Assembly: GCF_000428845.1 (NCBI RefSeq)
Contig: NZ_AUAS01000006.1
Span: 124,001 to 188,000, forward strand
DNA length: 64,000 nt
Direction: 5' to 3'
From: Dyadobacter alkalitolerans DSM 23607
Lineage (GTDB): Bacteria; Bacteroidota; Bacteroidia; Cytophagales; Spirosomataceae
This document shows positions 54,737-62,037 of the stretch, piece by piece; within the stretch, counting starts at the first letter, position 1, and every line of letters starts with the position of its first letter. A program made the position numbers and the translations under genes. A model generated the notes under the pieces. That model was not told where the DNA came from. It did no database searches and saw nothing but the letters and a program-made list of their open reading frames with translations.

Positions 54737-54848
54737 GTCAGCCTGAGCGGACCGGGCCGCGGTCGGTCGAAGGCCCTGTCAGCCTGAGCGGAGTCGAAGG
54801 CGCGCTACTCCTTGGTAACGCGCCTTCGGCTCCGCTCAGGCTGACAGG
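54737..54848. repeat. REP-like repeat cluster, locus 2
   Basis: Three copies of the GTCAGCCTGAGCGGAGTCGAAGGC unit: a copy (54737-54775) interrupted by 14 GC-rich bases, an intact copy (54778-54801) and an inverted copy (54822-54845). The last two form a hairpin with 30-bp arms (54775-54804 and 54819-54848, one mismatch) and a 14-nt loop. It lies between convergent genes, where it could also stop transcription from both sides. Confidence 0.85.
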
Positions 54849-54863
54849 CTAGTAAATAACTCC

Positions 54864-55727
54864 CTACTTATTCAAGATATCAATCAAAAACTGCCTGAAC
54901 GGTTCGGCGAACTCTTTCCTTTTCAATGCAAACTCAACCGTTGTTTTCAGGTAATCCAGTTTATCACCTATGTCGTGGCGTTTGCCTTCTATGCGGTGTG
55001 CGTAGATGTTTTCGCGTTTGAGAAGGAGTAACAATGAATCTGTTAGCTGGATTTCGTTGTTTTTGCCCTTTGGTGTTTGCTCGATTGTATTGAAAATTTC
55101 CGGCGTCAGAATGTAGCGGCCTGCTATGGCGAGGTTGGATGGTGCGACTTCGATGGCCGGCTTTTCAACCAGGGCGCTCAATTCCATGATGGTGTCGCTT
55201 AATGATGTTCCGCCTACGATTCCGTAACGGTTCACTTTCTTGGGATCTACTTCTTCTACTGCAATTACGGAACCGCCAAACTGCTCGTAAGTGTCCATTA
55301 ACTGCTGGGTCACCGGGATTACAGAATCCATGATCGTATCACCCAAAAGCACGGCAAATGGCTCATTACCAACGTGGTGTCTTGCATAATAAATCGCATC
55401 GCCAAGTCCGTTGGCTTCTTTCTGGCGGACAAAATGCACATTGGCCATGTCCGCAAGGCGGCGCATTTCATTGAACCACATCAAATCTTCCTTCTCTTCC
55501 AGACGGCTTTCAAGTTCCACATTGCGGTCGAAATGGTCTTCTATGGCCCGTTTTCCCTTTCCTGAAATAATCAGAATGTCCTCAATGCCTGAATCAACTG
55601 CCTCCTGAACCACATACTGGATCGTAGGAATGTCAATAATAGGAAGCATTTCTTTGGGCATCGATTTGGTTGCAGGTAGAAAACGGGTTCCAAGTCCGGC
55701 AGCAGGAATTACAGCTTTACGAATCAT
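54864..55727 (-). CDS. galU: UTP--glucose-1-phosphate uridylyltransferase
   Basis: GalU makes UDP-glucose. From the ATG at 55727 the protein is 287 residues, with the classical N-terminus IRKAVIPAAGLGTRFLPATKSMPKEMLP, VQEAVDSGIEDILIISG, GLGDAIYYARHHVGNEPFAVLLGD, and EKPAIEVAPSNLAIAGRYIL. The in-frame ATG at 55754 adds nine residues and is less likely. It follows the glucuronokinase-like gene by about 110 bp on the same strand. Confidence 0.93.
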   Translation of the reverse strand: MIRKAVIPAAGLGTRFLPATKSMPKEMLPIIDIPTIQYVVQEAVDSGIEDILIISGKGKRAIEDHFDRNVELESRLEEKEDLMWFNEMRRLADMANVHFVRQKEANGLGDAIYYARHHVGNEPFAVLLGDTIMDSVIPVTQQLMDTYEQFGGSVIAVEEVDPKKVNRYGIVGGTSLSDTIMELSALVEKPAIEVAPSNLAIAGRYILTPEIFNTIEQTPKGKNNEIQLTDSLLLLLKRENIYAHRIEGKRHDIGDKLDYLKTTVEFALKRKEFAEPFRQFLIDILNK

Positions 55728-55838
55728 ATGATGTTGGCTTTCGGCCGTTAGCATTCAGCCTTCGGCATCGTTGGTGTTAATTGGTAAATATATCTTTTTA
55801 ACTAAGTCTTTTGAAGGTAACGGCGGATTACCGATGGC

Positions 55839-56834
55839 CTAAACCACGAACGGCTTAATCACCCGAGCGTTATGTTTTTTAAGCTCTACAAAAAGCTGGT
55901 TCAGCATATCGTCATCATGATAAATGCCGATGATCGTTCCGCCGGACCCCGCGAATTTCGCAGATGCGCCGCAGGAACGGGCCGCATTGATCAGCCTTTT
56001 GTTGGACTCGGGCACATTGTAAATTTTGCAGCGCAAATCGAAATTCTCATTCATTAACTGATGCAAATCATGCGCACGGCCTTCGATGAGTGCTTCGCGA
56101 CCGTCCGCTGCTTTTTTCGCAATCTGTCCCAGGACGTCAATTACGTCGGTCTCACCCCGGTCAAAACGTGTCCTGACATCGCTATGCACCTTGCCTGAAA
56201 CTTTGCTGAGGTTGGTGTTATACGCTACATATAATTTGGGAAGCAAAGCCGGATCTATCCGCTCATAATGTCCATAACCCTGCCGGTCAATGAGCTCTTT
56301 GTCAAAATCCATATAAACACAGCCTTCATAACATTGGATCACGCGGTCCTGTAACCCGGCTGTAATGCCAAGTTCTTCGGTTTCGGTCACCATGATGAGC
56401 TGCGGAAGGATTTCCTTGGGGATTTCAACTTTGTAAAACTGCATCAGCGCGCGGAACAACGCAACCACGATCGCGCTTGAACCTGACATGCCAACCTGAC
56501 GCGGAATGGAAGACCGGTAACGAACAGTGAAATTCCGGTTAGGAAGCCGGATGCCGTTATCTTCGCAATAGTCACCAAATTTTTTGATGCCGGCCTTGAT
56601 CAGCGGGATCCCACCATTGTAACCCAGCATGCTAACCGTGTCGCGCAAGTGAAAAATGCTGCGAAACGTGCTCTCATCCTGCGGCTCCGATTCAATATGG
56701 AGTTCGGGGGATTCATACAGTGAAATGGAAGCGCCAAAATTTCTGACAGAAATGGATATCGTTTTTCCAAAAAAACCATCAGAAGGATTGCCTAGCAGCC
56801 CGGCGCGGGCATAAGCACGAGTTTCAATTATCAA
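55839..56834 (-). CDS. GHMP kinase, glucuronokinase-like
   Basis: 331-residue sugar kinase of the GHMP family. RAYARAGLLGNPSDGFFGKTIS at 6-27 (shown as a continuous region with the GNPSD core at 15-19) closely resembles plant glucuronokinases. The ATP-binding loop is RQVGMSGSSA (112-121), and GASAKFAGSGGTIIG is the C-terminal motif 3. The only reasonable start is a TTG at 56834: the frame is closed upstream by a TAA and the conserved region begins six codons in. A -7/-33 promoter pair lies immediately upstream. Adjacent to galU, which suggests a sugar-1-phosphate activation pair. Confidence 0.78.
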   Translation of the reverse strand: MIIETRAYARAGLLGNPSDGFFGKTISISVRNFGASISLYESPELHIESEPQDESTFRSIFHLRDTVSMLGYNGGIPLIKAGIKKFGDYCEDNGIRLPNRNFTVRYRSSIPRQVGMSGSSAIVVALFRALMQFYKVEIPKEILPQLIMVTETEELGITAGLQDRVIQCYEGCVYMDFDKELIDRQGYGHYERIDPALLPKLYVAYNTNLSKVSGKVHSDVRTRFDRGETDVIDVLGQIAKKAADGREALIEGRAHDLHQLMNENFDLRCKIYNVPESNKRLINAARSCGASAKFAGSGGTIIGIYHDDDMLNQLFVELKKHNARVIKPFVV

Positions 56835-56854
56835 GGTAGAATTCTTTTTTTAGC

Positions 56855-56882
56855 CAAAAGTAATAACTTAATGACGATACAA
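56855..56882 (-). promoter_or_regulatory. promoter of the GHMP kinase gene
   Basis: Minus strand TTG (56880-56882), 17 bp, TACTTTTG (56855-56862): both Bacteroidota elements (TTG, 17-23 bp, TAnnTTTG) match. The -7 box ends 20 nt before the TTG start codon. This is the best promoter match in the window. Confidence 0.6.
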
Positions 56883-56932
56883 TGCGATTTTGCCCTTATT
56901 ATGCCTGCAATTATTCAGAAATAGGAAGGCAT

Positions 56933-56958
56933 AAAAAAAACGGGACGATTGCTCGCCC
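56933..56958 (-). terminator. terminator of the YceI gene
   Basis: On the minus strand GGGCGA, GCAA loop, TCG-T-CCC with one bulge (56942-56958), then eight T (56933-56940). It starts about 33 bp past the YceI stop. Confidence 0.75.
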
Positions 56959-56990
56959 ACGCTTTAACAGGAATGGTTTACTATAATATC

Positions 56991-57518
56991 TTATTGCTTT
57001 ACAACCTGGATGTTAGCGATCAGTTTCACATCGTCACCTACGACCACGCCACCTGCTTCTGTCACTGCGCTCCATTCAAGACCGAATTCTTTACGGTTGA
57101 TTTTACCAGTGATTTCAAATCCTGATTTATTGTTTCCGTAAAAGTCGGTCATGTTACCACCGTATTCAACAGCAAATTCAACTGGCTTAGTTACGTCTTT
57201 CACGGTCAGATCGCCTTTCAAAGTATAGCTTTCATCACCTTTTTTAACCAATGTTCCTTTGATAGTCAGTTTAGGGTGGTTCGCTGCATCAAAGAAATCT
57301 GCTGATTTCAAATGCTCATCACGTTGCGCCTGATTTGTATCAATGCTGTTGATATCTGCCGAAAACAGAATGGTTGCACCTTCAAAATCCTCTGTTTCTG
57401 TTTCTACCGAACCTTCGAATGTTTTAAATGCGCCGGTTACAGTTGAGATAACCAAGTGTTTAACTTTAAACTGAACTTCTGAATGCGTTGGATCAATTAC
57501 CCATGTTGTAGTAGCCAT
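56991..57518 (-). CDS. YceI family protein
   Basis: 175 residues, lipocalin-like fold that binds isoprenoid/amphiphilic ligands. The motif TWVIDPTHSEVQFKVKHLVIS at the N-terminus (4-24), ATILFSADINSIDTNQAQRDEHLKSADFFD and SGFEITGKINRKEFGLEW are typical. No signal peptide, so it is probably cytoplasmic. It lies between the LolA-like and GHMP kinase genes, all on the minus strand, with terminators on both sides. Confidence 0.92.
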   Translation of the reverse strand: MATTTWVIDPTHSEVQFKVKHLVISTVTGAFKTFEGSVETETEDFEGATILFSADINSIDTNQAQRDEHLKSADFFDAANHPKLTIKGTLVKKGDESYTLKGDLTVKDVTKPVEFAVEYGGNMTDFYGNNKSGFEITGKINRKEFGLEWSAVTEAGGVVVGDDVKLIANIQVVKQ

Positions 57519-57590
57519 ATCTATATCGTATTTAATGTTTTTACATTTAATGTATATACACGTATATTTAAAGATTAGTTCATGAGCACA

Positions 57591-57623
57591 AAAAAAATCC
57601 CGAACAATTTTTATCCGGGATTT
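57591..57623 (-). terminator. terminator of the LolA-like gene
   Basis: AAATCCCG / CGGGATTT arms (57595-57602, 57616-57623) with a 13-nt loop; on the minus strand a run of T (57591-57597) follows. It begins 20 bp past the stop. Confidence 0.8.
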
Positions 57624-57643
57624 GATTAAAGGTGAAAACAGGC

Positions 57644-58378
57644 CTATTGCTTGGGCATTTCGAAAATCGCAGGATCTATTTTAGGATTCACTTCCAGAGA
57701 ACTGATCTTCAAAACCATCGCCGTTCCTGGCATAGCCGAAGTTTTGACTTCGGAAGTGAAAGGATACGTGACGCCGTCAATTTGTCGGAAATCAGATTGT
57801 GTGTTTTCCGAGGTAACTTCCTGTCCGTTGATCGTTGTGGCAACGATCATTTTAAGAATGTAGAAGGTGTCTTTGGAGATAAAGTTTGTACGCTTGGTTC
57901 CATTTTTCAGCGCCATGGAAACTTTGTAAACTTTTGCCCCTGCCAGATCTTCCTCCCCATCGAGCGTAAGCGTGTAACCTTTTTGCTTGTAATTATATAA
58001 GCCGGTCAGGTCCGTTTCGGTTGACATCGCTTTCACCGATTCTTCCGGCAATGCAGTTGCAGTCGTTTGTCCGGCCATCGGGTTTATTGTCCAGCCCGTG
58101 TTACCGTTGACTGCCTGCACAACGGTCATTCCCTGCACAGTTGTTTCACTCCGGAAGCCTTTATCCTGGACAATGATGGTGCTGATCGGCACTTTCATAT
58201 TCATAACGTCCATCTCCGCTGTAATTTTTACACTTTGCAGTTTAGCAAGTTTGTCTGCGCCACCCATTGCTTTTATATGTTTGTCGATCACCTCATCAAC
58301 GGTCTGGGCAAAGGTTATATGCGTTGCTCCCAGCAGCAGGATGGCAATTAGCGATTTGGAAAATGTTGATCTTAACAT
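57644..58378 (-). CDS. outer-membrane lipoprotein-sorting protein-like (LolA/LolB fold) protein
   Basis: 244 residues with a signal peptide ending THITFAQ. The mature N-terminus TVDEVIDKHIKAMGGADKLAKLQSVK is characteristic of LolA-fold proteins in Bacteroidota, followed by alternating strands (GFRSETTVQGMTVVQAVNG, GYTLTLDGEEDLAGAKVYKV) and IDGVTYPFTSEVK. It may act in the periplasm; lipoprotein carrier activity is not proven. Downstream of atpG but separated by its terminator. Confidence 0.75.
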   Translation of the reverse strand: MLRSTFSKSLIAILLLGATHITFAQTVDEVIDKHIKAMGGADKLAKLQSVKITAEMDVMNMKVPISTIIVQDKGFRSETTVQGMTVVQAVNGNTGWTINPMAGQTTATALPEESVKAMSTETDLTGLYNYKQKGYTLTLDGEEDLAGAKVYKVSMALKNGTKRTNFISKDTFYILKMIVATTINGQEVTSENTQSDFRQIDGVTYPFTSEVKTSAMPGTAMVLKISSLEVNPKIDPAIFEMPKQ

Positions 58379-58451
58379 GAAATGTTCGTTTGTTTTAATT
58401 GGAACTCCTAATAAGCCGCTATATTGTAAGTTTGGCGAGATTTGAAAAAGA

Positions 58452-58482
58452 AAACGGACGGATTTCCAAAATCCGTCCGTTT
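58452..58482 (-). terminator. terminator of the atpAG operon
   Basis: AAACGGACGGAT / ATCCGTCCGTTT perfect 12-bp arms (58452-58463, 58471-58482) with a 7-nt loop; on the minus strand the stem ends in a T-containing tail. It starts 25 bp past atpG. Confidence 0.85.
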
Positions 58483-58506
58483 GTATAATTATATTTCTAA
58501 GTCCTC

Positions 58507-59391
58507 TTAGTTCTTCAAAGCTTCTGCTCCGCCGACAATTTCAAGGATCTCAGTTGTAATCGCCGCCTGACGCGTACGGTTATAAACCAATTTCAGTTCT
58601 TTCAAAAGCTCCTGAGCATTCTCAGTCGCCTTATCCATTGCTGTCATACGAGCGCCTTGTTCCGACGCATTTGATTCCAGAACAGAACGGTAAAGTTGGA
58701 TTTTCAAAGACTTCGGGATCAATTCTGCAAGAATCTCTTCCTCAGTTGGTTCAAAAATGTAGTTAACCTCGGCTGTTTTCGTTCTTGTTGTTTTATCTTC
58801 TGTTGCGATCGGCAGGTAACGGTCTGTGTGGATGATTTGGGTTGCAACGTTTTTAAATTCGTTATAAACCAGATCCACCGCATCGTATTGACCGTCAGAA
58901 AACGCTTTCATGATTTCTTCTGCGGCTTGTTTAACAGCCACAAAGTTCAATCTGCCGAAAAGGTCCATGTAAGTTTTATTCACTACAAAACCTCTTTTAG
59001 CAAGGGATTCGGCGCCTTTTTTACCAATGGCAAAAATTTCAACGTTTCCTCTTGCCGCCTGCGCAGCATATTTTGTCTCGATCAACAGCAATGTTGCTTT
59101 CACAATATTCGTATTGAAAGCACCACACAATCCACGGTCAGAAGTAACAACCACGATAAGCACCTTTTCAACCGGACGAACCGTTTTCAAAGGACTATCC
59201 ACCGCACTTTCTGCACCGGAAGACACTGTTGTAAGCATATCACCCAGCTTCTGAGCATAAGGACGCATCTGCATGATGTTGTCCTGAGCCCTGCGCAACT
59301 TTGCAGCTGCAACCATTTTCATGGCCTTAGTGATTTGCTGCGTTGAATTAACGGATACGATCCGGTTACGGACTTCTTTTAAGCTCGCCAT
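58507..59391 (-). CDS. atpG: ATP synthase F1 gamma subunit
   Basis: 294 residues. N-terminal helix MASLKEVRNRIVSVNSTQQITKAMKMVAAAKLRRAQ (in family terms, residues 1-36), VVTSDRGLCGAFNTNI in the Rossmann part and C-terminal MDKATENAQELLKELKLVYNRTRQAAITTE. Forms the central rotor stalk. It follows atpA by 6 bp in the usual order. Confidence 0.97.
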   Translation of the reverse strand: MASLKEVRNRIVSVNSTQQITKAMKMVAAAKLRRAQDNIMQMRPYAQKLGDMLTTVSSGAESAVDSPLKTVRPVEKVLIVVVTSDRGLCGAFNTNIVKATLLLIETKYAAQAARGNVEIFAIGKKGAESLAKRGFVVNKTYMDLFGRLNFVAVKQAAEEIMKAFSDGQYDAVDLVYNEFKNVATQIIHTDRYLPIATEDKTTRTKTAEVNYIFEPTEEEILAELIPKSLKIQLYRSVLESNASEQGARMTAMDKATENAQELLKELKLVYNRTRQAAITTEILEIVGGAEALKN

Positions 59392-59397
59392 ATTTTA

Positions 59398-60975
59398 TTA
59401 ACGATATTTTACAGCAACTTCACGCGCAACTTTGTCAACTACGTCTGTTACGCTGTTGTCCAGTTTACCAGCACGCAATGCCGATAAAGTGTCTTTATGC
59501 TGAGTAGTCAGAACGGTAAGGAAATCTTTTTCAAACTCCTTCACACGGTTCACGTCGACCAAGTCAAGCAGACCTTTTGTAGAAGCATAAACGGTTGCTA
59601 CTTGCTGCTCAACAGGAACCGGAGAATATTGAGGTTGTTTCAAAACTTCCTGATTCCGGCGACCTCTGTCAATAGCCAGTTTTGTAGCCGCATCAAGATC
59701 CGAACCGAATTTTGCAAACGCTTCCAATTCACGGAATTGCGCCTGATCCAGTTTCAATGTTCCTGAAACCTTCTTCATCGACTTGATCTGCGCATTACCA
59801 CCCACACGTGATACCGAAATACCTACGTTGATAGCAGGACGGATACCTGAGTTAAATAAGTTGGATTCAAGGAAGATCTGTCCGTCCGTAATCGAAATTA
59901 CGTTCGTTGGAATATATGCAGAAACGTCACCCGCTTGTGTTTCGATAATCGGAAGAGCGGTTAATGAACCACCACCTTTAACGATTCCCTTCAATGAAGG
60001 AGGAAGGTCGTTCATGTTTCTTGCGATTGTATCATCCGCGATGATCTTAGCGGCACGTTCCAAAAGGCGGCTGTGCAGATAAAATACGTCACCAGGATAA
60101 GCCTCACGTCCCGGAGGGCGGCGAAGCAGCAGGGAAACTTCACGATATGAAACCGCTTGCTTCGAAAGGTCATCATAGATAACCAAAGCAGGACGGCCTG
60201 TATCCCGGAAGAATTCTCCAATCGCTGCACCTGTAAATGGCGCGTAGAATTGCATTGGAGAAGGATCTGATGCACCGGCAGCAACGATTACCGTATAATC
60301 CATAGCTCCGTAGCGGCGAAGTGTGGCCTCAATCCCTTTGATGGTTGAAGCTTTTTGTCCGCAGGCAACGTAGATACAGAATACAGGTTCGCCTTTGTCG
60401 AAATATTCTTTTTGATTGATGATTGTATCGATGGCAACAGCTGTCTTACCAGTCTGGCGGTCACCGATGATTAATTCCCGCTGGCCACGGCCGATGGGGA
60501 TCATTGCGTCGATTGCCTTGATACCAGTCTGAAGAGGTTCAGTTACAGGTTGACGGAAAATAACCCCAGGAGCTTTACGCTCAAGTGGCATTTCATAAAG
60601 GTCACCTGTCAACGGACCATTTCCGTCGATTGGTTCAGCGAGTGTATTTACAACGCGGCCTATAATTCCGTCTCCAACCTTTACAGAAGCGATTTCTTTG
60701 GTTCGCTTCACGGTGGCTCCTTCCTTGATGTCGCTAAAATCACCCAGCAACACGGCTCCGACGTTGTCTTCCTCGAGGTTAAGCGCGAGGGCTTTAAGGC
60801 CGTTCTCGAAAACAAGCAGCTCACCTGCCTGCACCTGGGAAAGGCCATAAATGCGGGCAACACCGTCGCCAACCTGAAGGACTGTTCCTACTTCTTCGAG
60901 TTCTGCTTCTGATCTAGCTCCTGCAAGTTGTTCGCGCAGGATGGCCGAAACTTCATCCGGTCTAACAGATACCAT
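59398..60975 (-). CDS. atpA: ATP synthase F1 alpha subunit
   Basis: 525 residues. N-terminal [20 protein letters not shown]-loop [14 protein letters not shown], and the [10 protein letters not shown] region are standard. No atpH, atpF, atpE or atpB lies upstream; the divergent FKBP gene begins about 290 bp away. So the alpha and gamma genes form their own short unit here, with a -7 box 51 nt upstream and a terminator after atpG. Confidence 0.97.
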   Translation of the reverse strand: MVSVRPDEVSAILREQLAGARSEAELEEVGTVLQVGDGVARIYGLSQVQAGELLVFENGLKALALNLEEDNVGAVLLGDFSDIKEGATVKRTKEIASVKVGDGIIGRVVNTLAEPIDGNGPLTGDLYEMPLERKAPGVIFRQPVTEPLQTGIKAIDAMIPIGRGQRELIIGDRQTGKTAVAIDTIINQKEYFDKGEPVFCIYVACGQKASTIKGIEATLRRYGAMDYTVIVAAGASDPSPMQFYAPFTGAAIGEFFRDTGRPALVIYDDLSKQAVSYREVSLLLRRPPGREAYPGDVFYLHSRLLERAAKIIADDTIARNMNDLPPSLKGIVKGGGSLTALPIIETQAGDVSAYIPTNVISITDGQIFLESNLFNSGIRPAINVGISVSRVGGNAQIKSMKKVSGTLKLDQAQFRELEAFAKFGSDLDAATKLAIDRGRRNQEVLKQPQYSPVPVEQQVATVYASTKGLLDLVDVNRVKEFEKDFLTVLTTQHKDTLSALRAGKLDNSVTDVVDKVAREVAVKYR

Positions 60976-61025
60976 AGTATAATTGACTTATTAAAAGTAT
61001 AGTAGTAAGTTTTTGAAAACTGCCG

Positions 61026-61033
61026 CAAAGGTA
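61026..61033 (-). promoter_or_regulatory. candidate Bacteroidota -7 box for atpAG
   Basis: Minus strand TACCTTTG followed by CGGC, 51 nt before the atpA ATG. The sequence around it matches that at aspS (TACTTTTGCGGC). The -33 region has TTT in place of TTG at 17 bp. Confidence 0.55.
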
Positions 61034-61265
61034 GCGTTTTATTTTAGTATAAAAAGAATGTTTCGGGTAAAACCTATCACTAAAAATTAGATTTTTCCAA
61101 GGCTCGCGACGCAACAGCCCAGCCGATCCTGATTTCGCCGTTTATCCTTCATAATGAACATTTTTAAAACTTTTTTAGGTACTATTTGTGTTTTTGTTGT
61201 AATTGAGTTCGTTAATAGCACTTACAAATCCATTTATATAACTAATCGACCATCCTTACAGCGTA

Positions 61266-62024
61266 ATGTACAAATTAGAAAAAACCATTTTAGCGGCCTT
61301 AGTTGCAGGAGTTTTGGTAACAACAGGAAGCGAAGCACAGACTATCAAAAAGACAACAAAACCGGCAGCAACAGTGAAGAAGGCTCCGGGCACACCAGTA
61401 AAAGCAGCAGCGACGCCTGCCGTACTCAAAAATAAGATGGATTCTTTGTCAGCTGCCATTGGCGTAAGCTTCTCAAATTCATTAAATTCTCAGGGAATTT
61501 CGGACATTAATACGGAGGTTTTAACAAAAACCATCAATGCTTCGCTCAAAGGCGGTAAAACAGCATTCACGCCAGAAGATGCCAATAAGTTTATCGGTGA
61601 ATATTTTCAAAAATTAACTGAGGAAAAAGGAGCTGTGTTCAGAGTAGAAGGAGAGAAATTCCTGGAAGAAAATAAGAAGAAAGAAGGGGTTGTTACAACA
61701 GAAAGTGGTCTTCAATATCAGATCATCAAGGCGGGCGAAGGCCCTAAGCCTGCGGCAACTGATAAAGTGAAAACCCATTATCATGGCACGTTAACCAATG
61801 GAACGGTTTTTGACAGTTCGGTGGAAAGAGGCGAGCCCGTGGAGTTTCCGGTTAATGGTGTGATCAAAGGGTGGACAGAAGCGTTACAGCTTATGCCGGT
61901 TGGTTCAAAATGGAAGTTATTTATTCCTTATCAACTTGCTTATGGTGAACGTGCAGCAGGCCCTCAGATCCCGGCTTATTCAGCGCTGGTGTTTGAGGTT
62001 GAATTATTAGAGATTGTTAAATAG
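61266..62024 (+). CDS. secreted FKBP-type peptidyl-prolyl isomerase
   Basis: 252 residues. Signal peptide (LAALVAGVLVTTGSEAQ) followed by a Lys/Ala/Pro-rich stretch, a helical FKBP_N dimerisation region (about 58-140; DSLSAAIGVSFSNSLNSQGI) and the FKBP domain (about 150-252; VKTHYHGTLTNGTVFDSSVERG, VIKGWTEALQLMPVGSKWKL, AYGERAAGPQIPAYSALVFEVEL). This is the Mip/FkpA type, a periplasmic folding factor. It precedes the protease gene by 13 bp and is likely co-transcribed with it. Confidence 0.93.
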   Translation: MYKLEKTILAALVAGVLVTTGSEAQTIKKTTKPAATVKKAPGTPVKAAATPAVLKNKMDSLSAAIGVSFSNSLNSQGISDINTEVLTKTINASLKGGKTAFTPEDANKFIGEYFQKLTEEKGAVFRVEGEKFLEENKKKEGVVTTESGLQYQIIKAGEGPKPAATDKVKTHYHGTLTNGTVFDSSVERGEPVEFPVNGVIKGWTEALQLMPVGSKWKLFIPYQLAYGERAAGPQIPAYSALVFEVELLEIVK

Positions 62025-62037
62025 CAAACGTTCAACA

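Noticed and set aside
58696-59346. 216-codon open frame antisense to atpG
   Set aside because: atpG is unambiguous; the antisense product has no recognisable features.
61154-61435. Plus-strand frame with a hydrophobic N-terminus before the FKBP gene
   Set aside because: It overlaps the FKBP signal peptide in another frame and turns into a low-complexity shadow; no family features.
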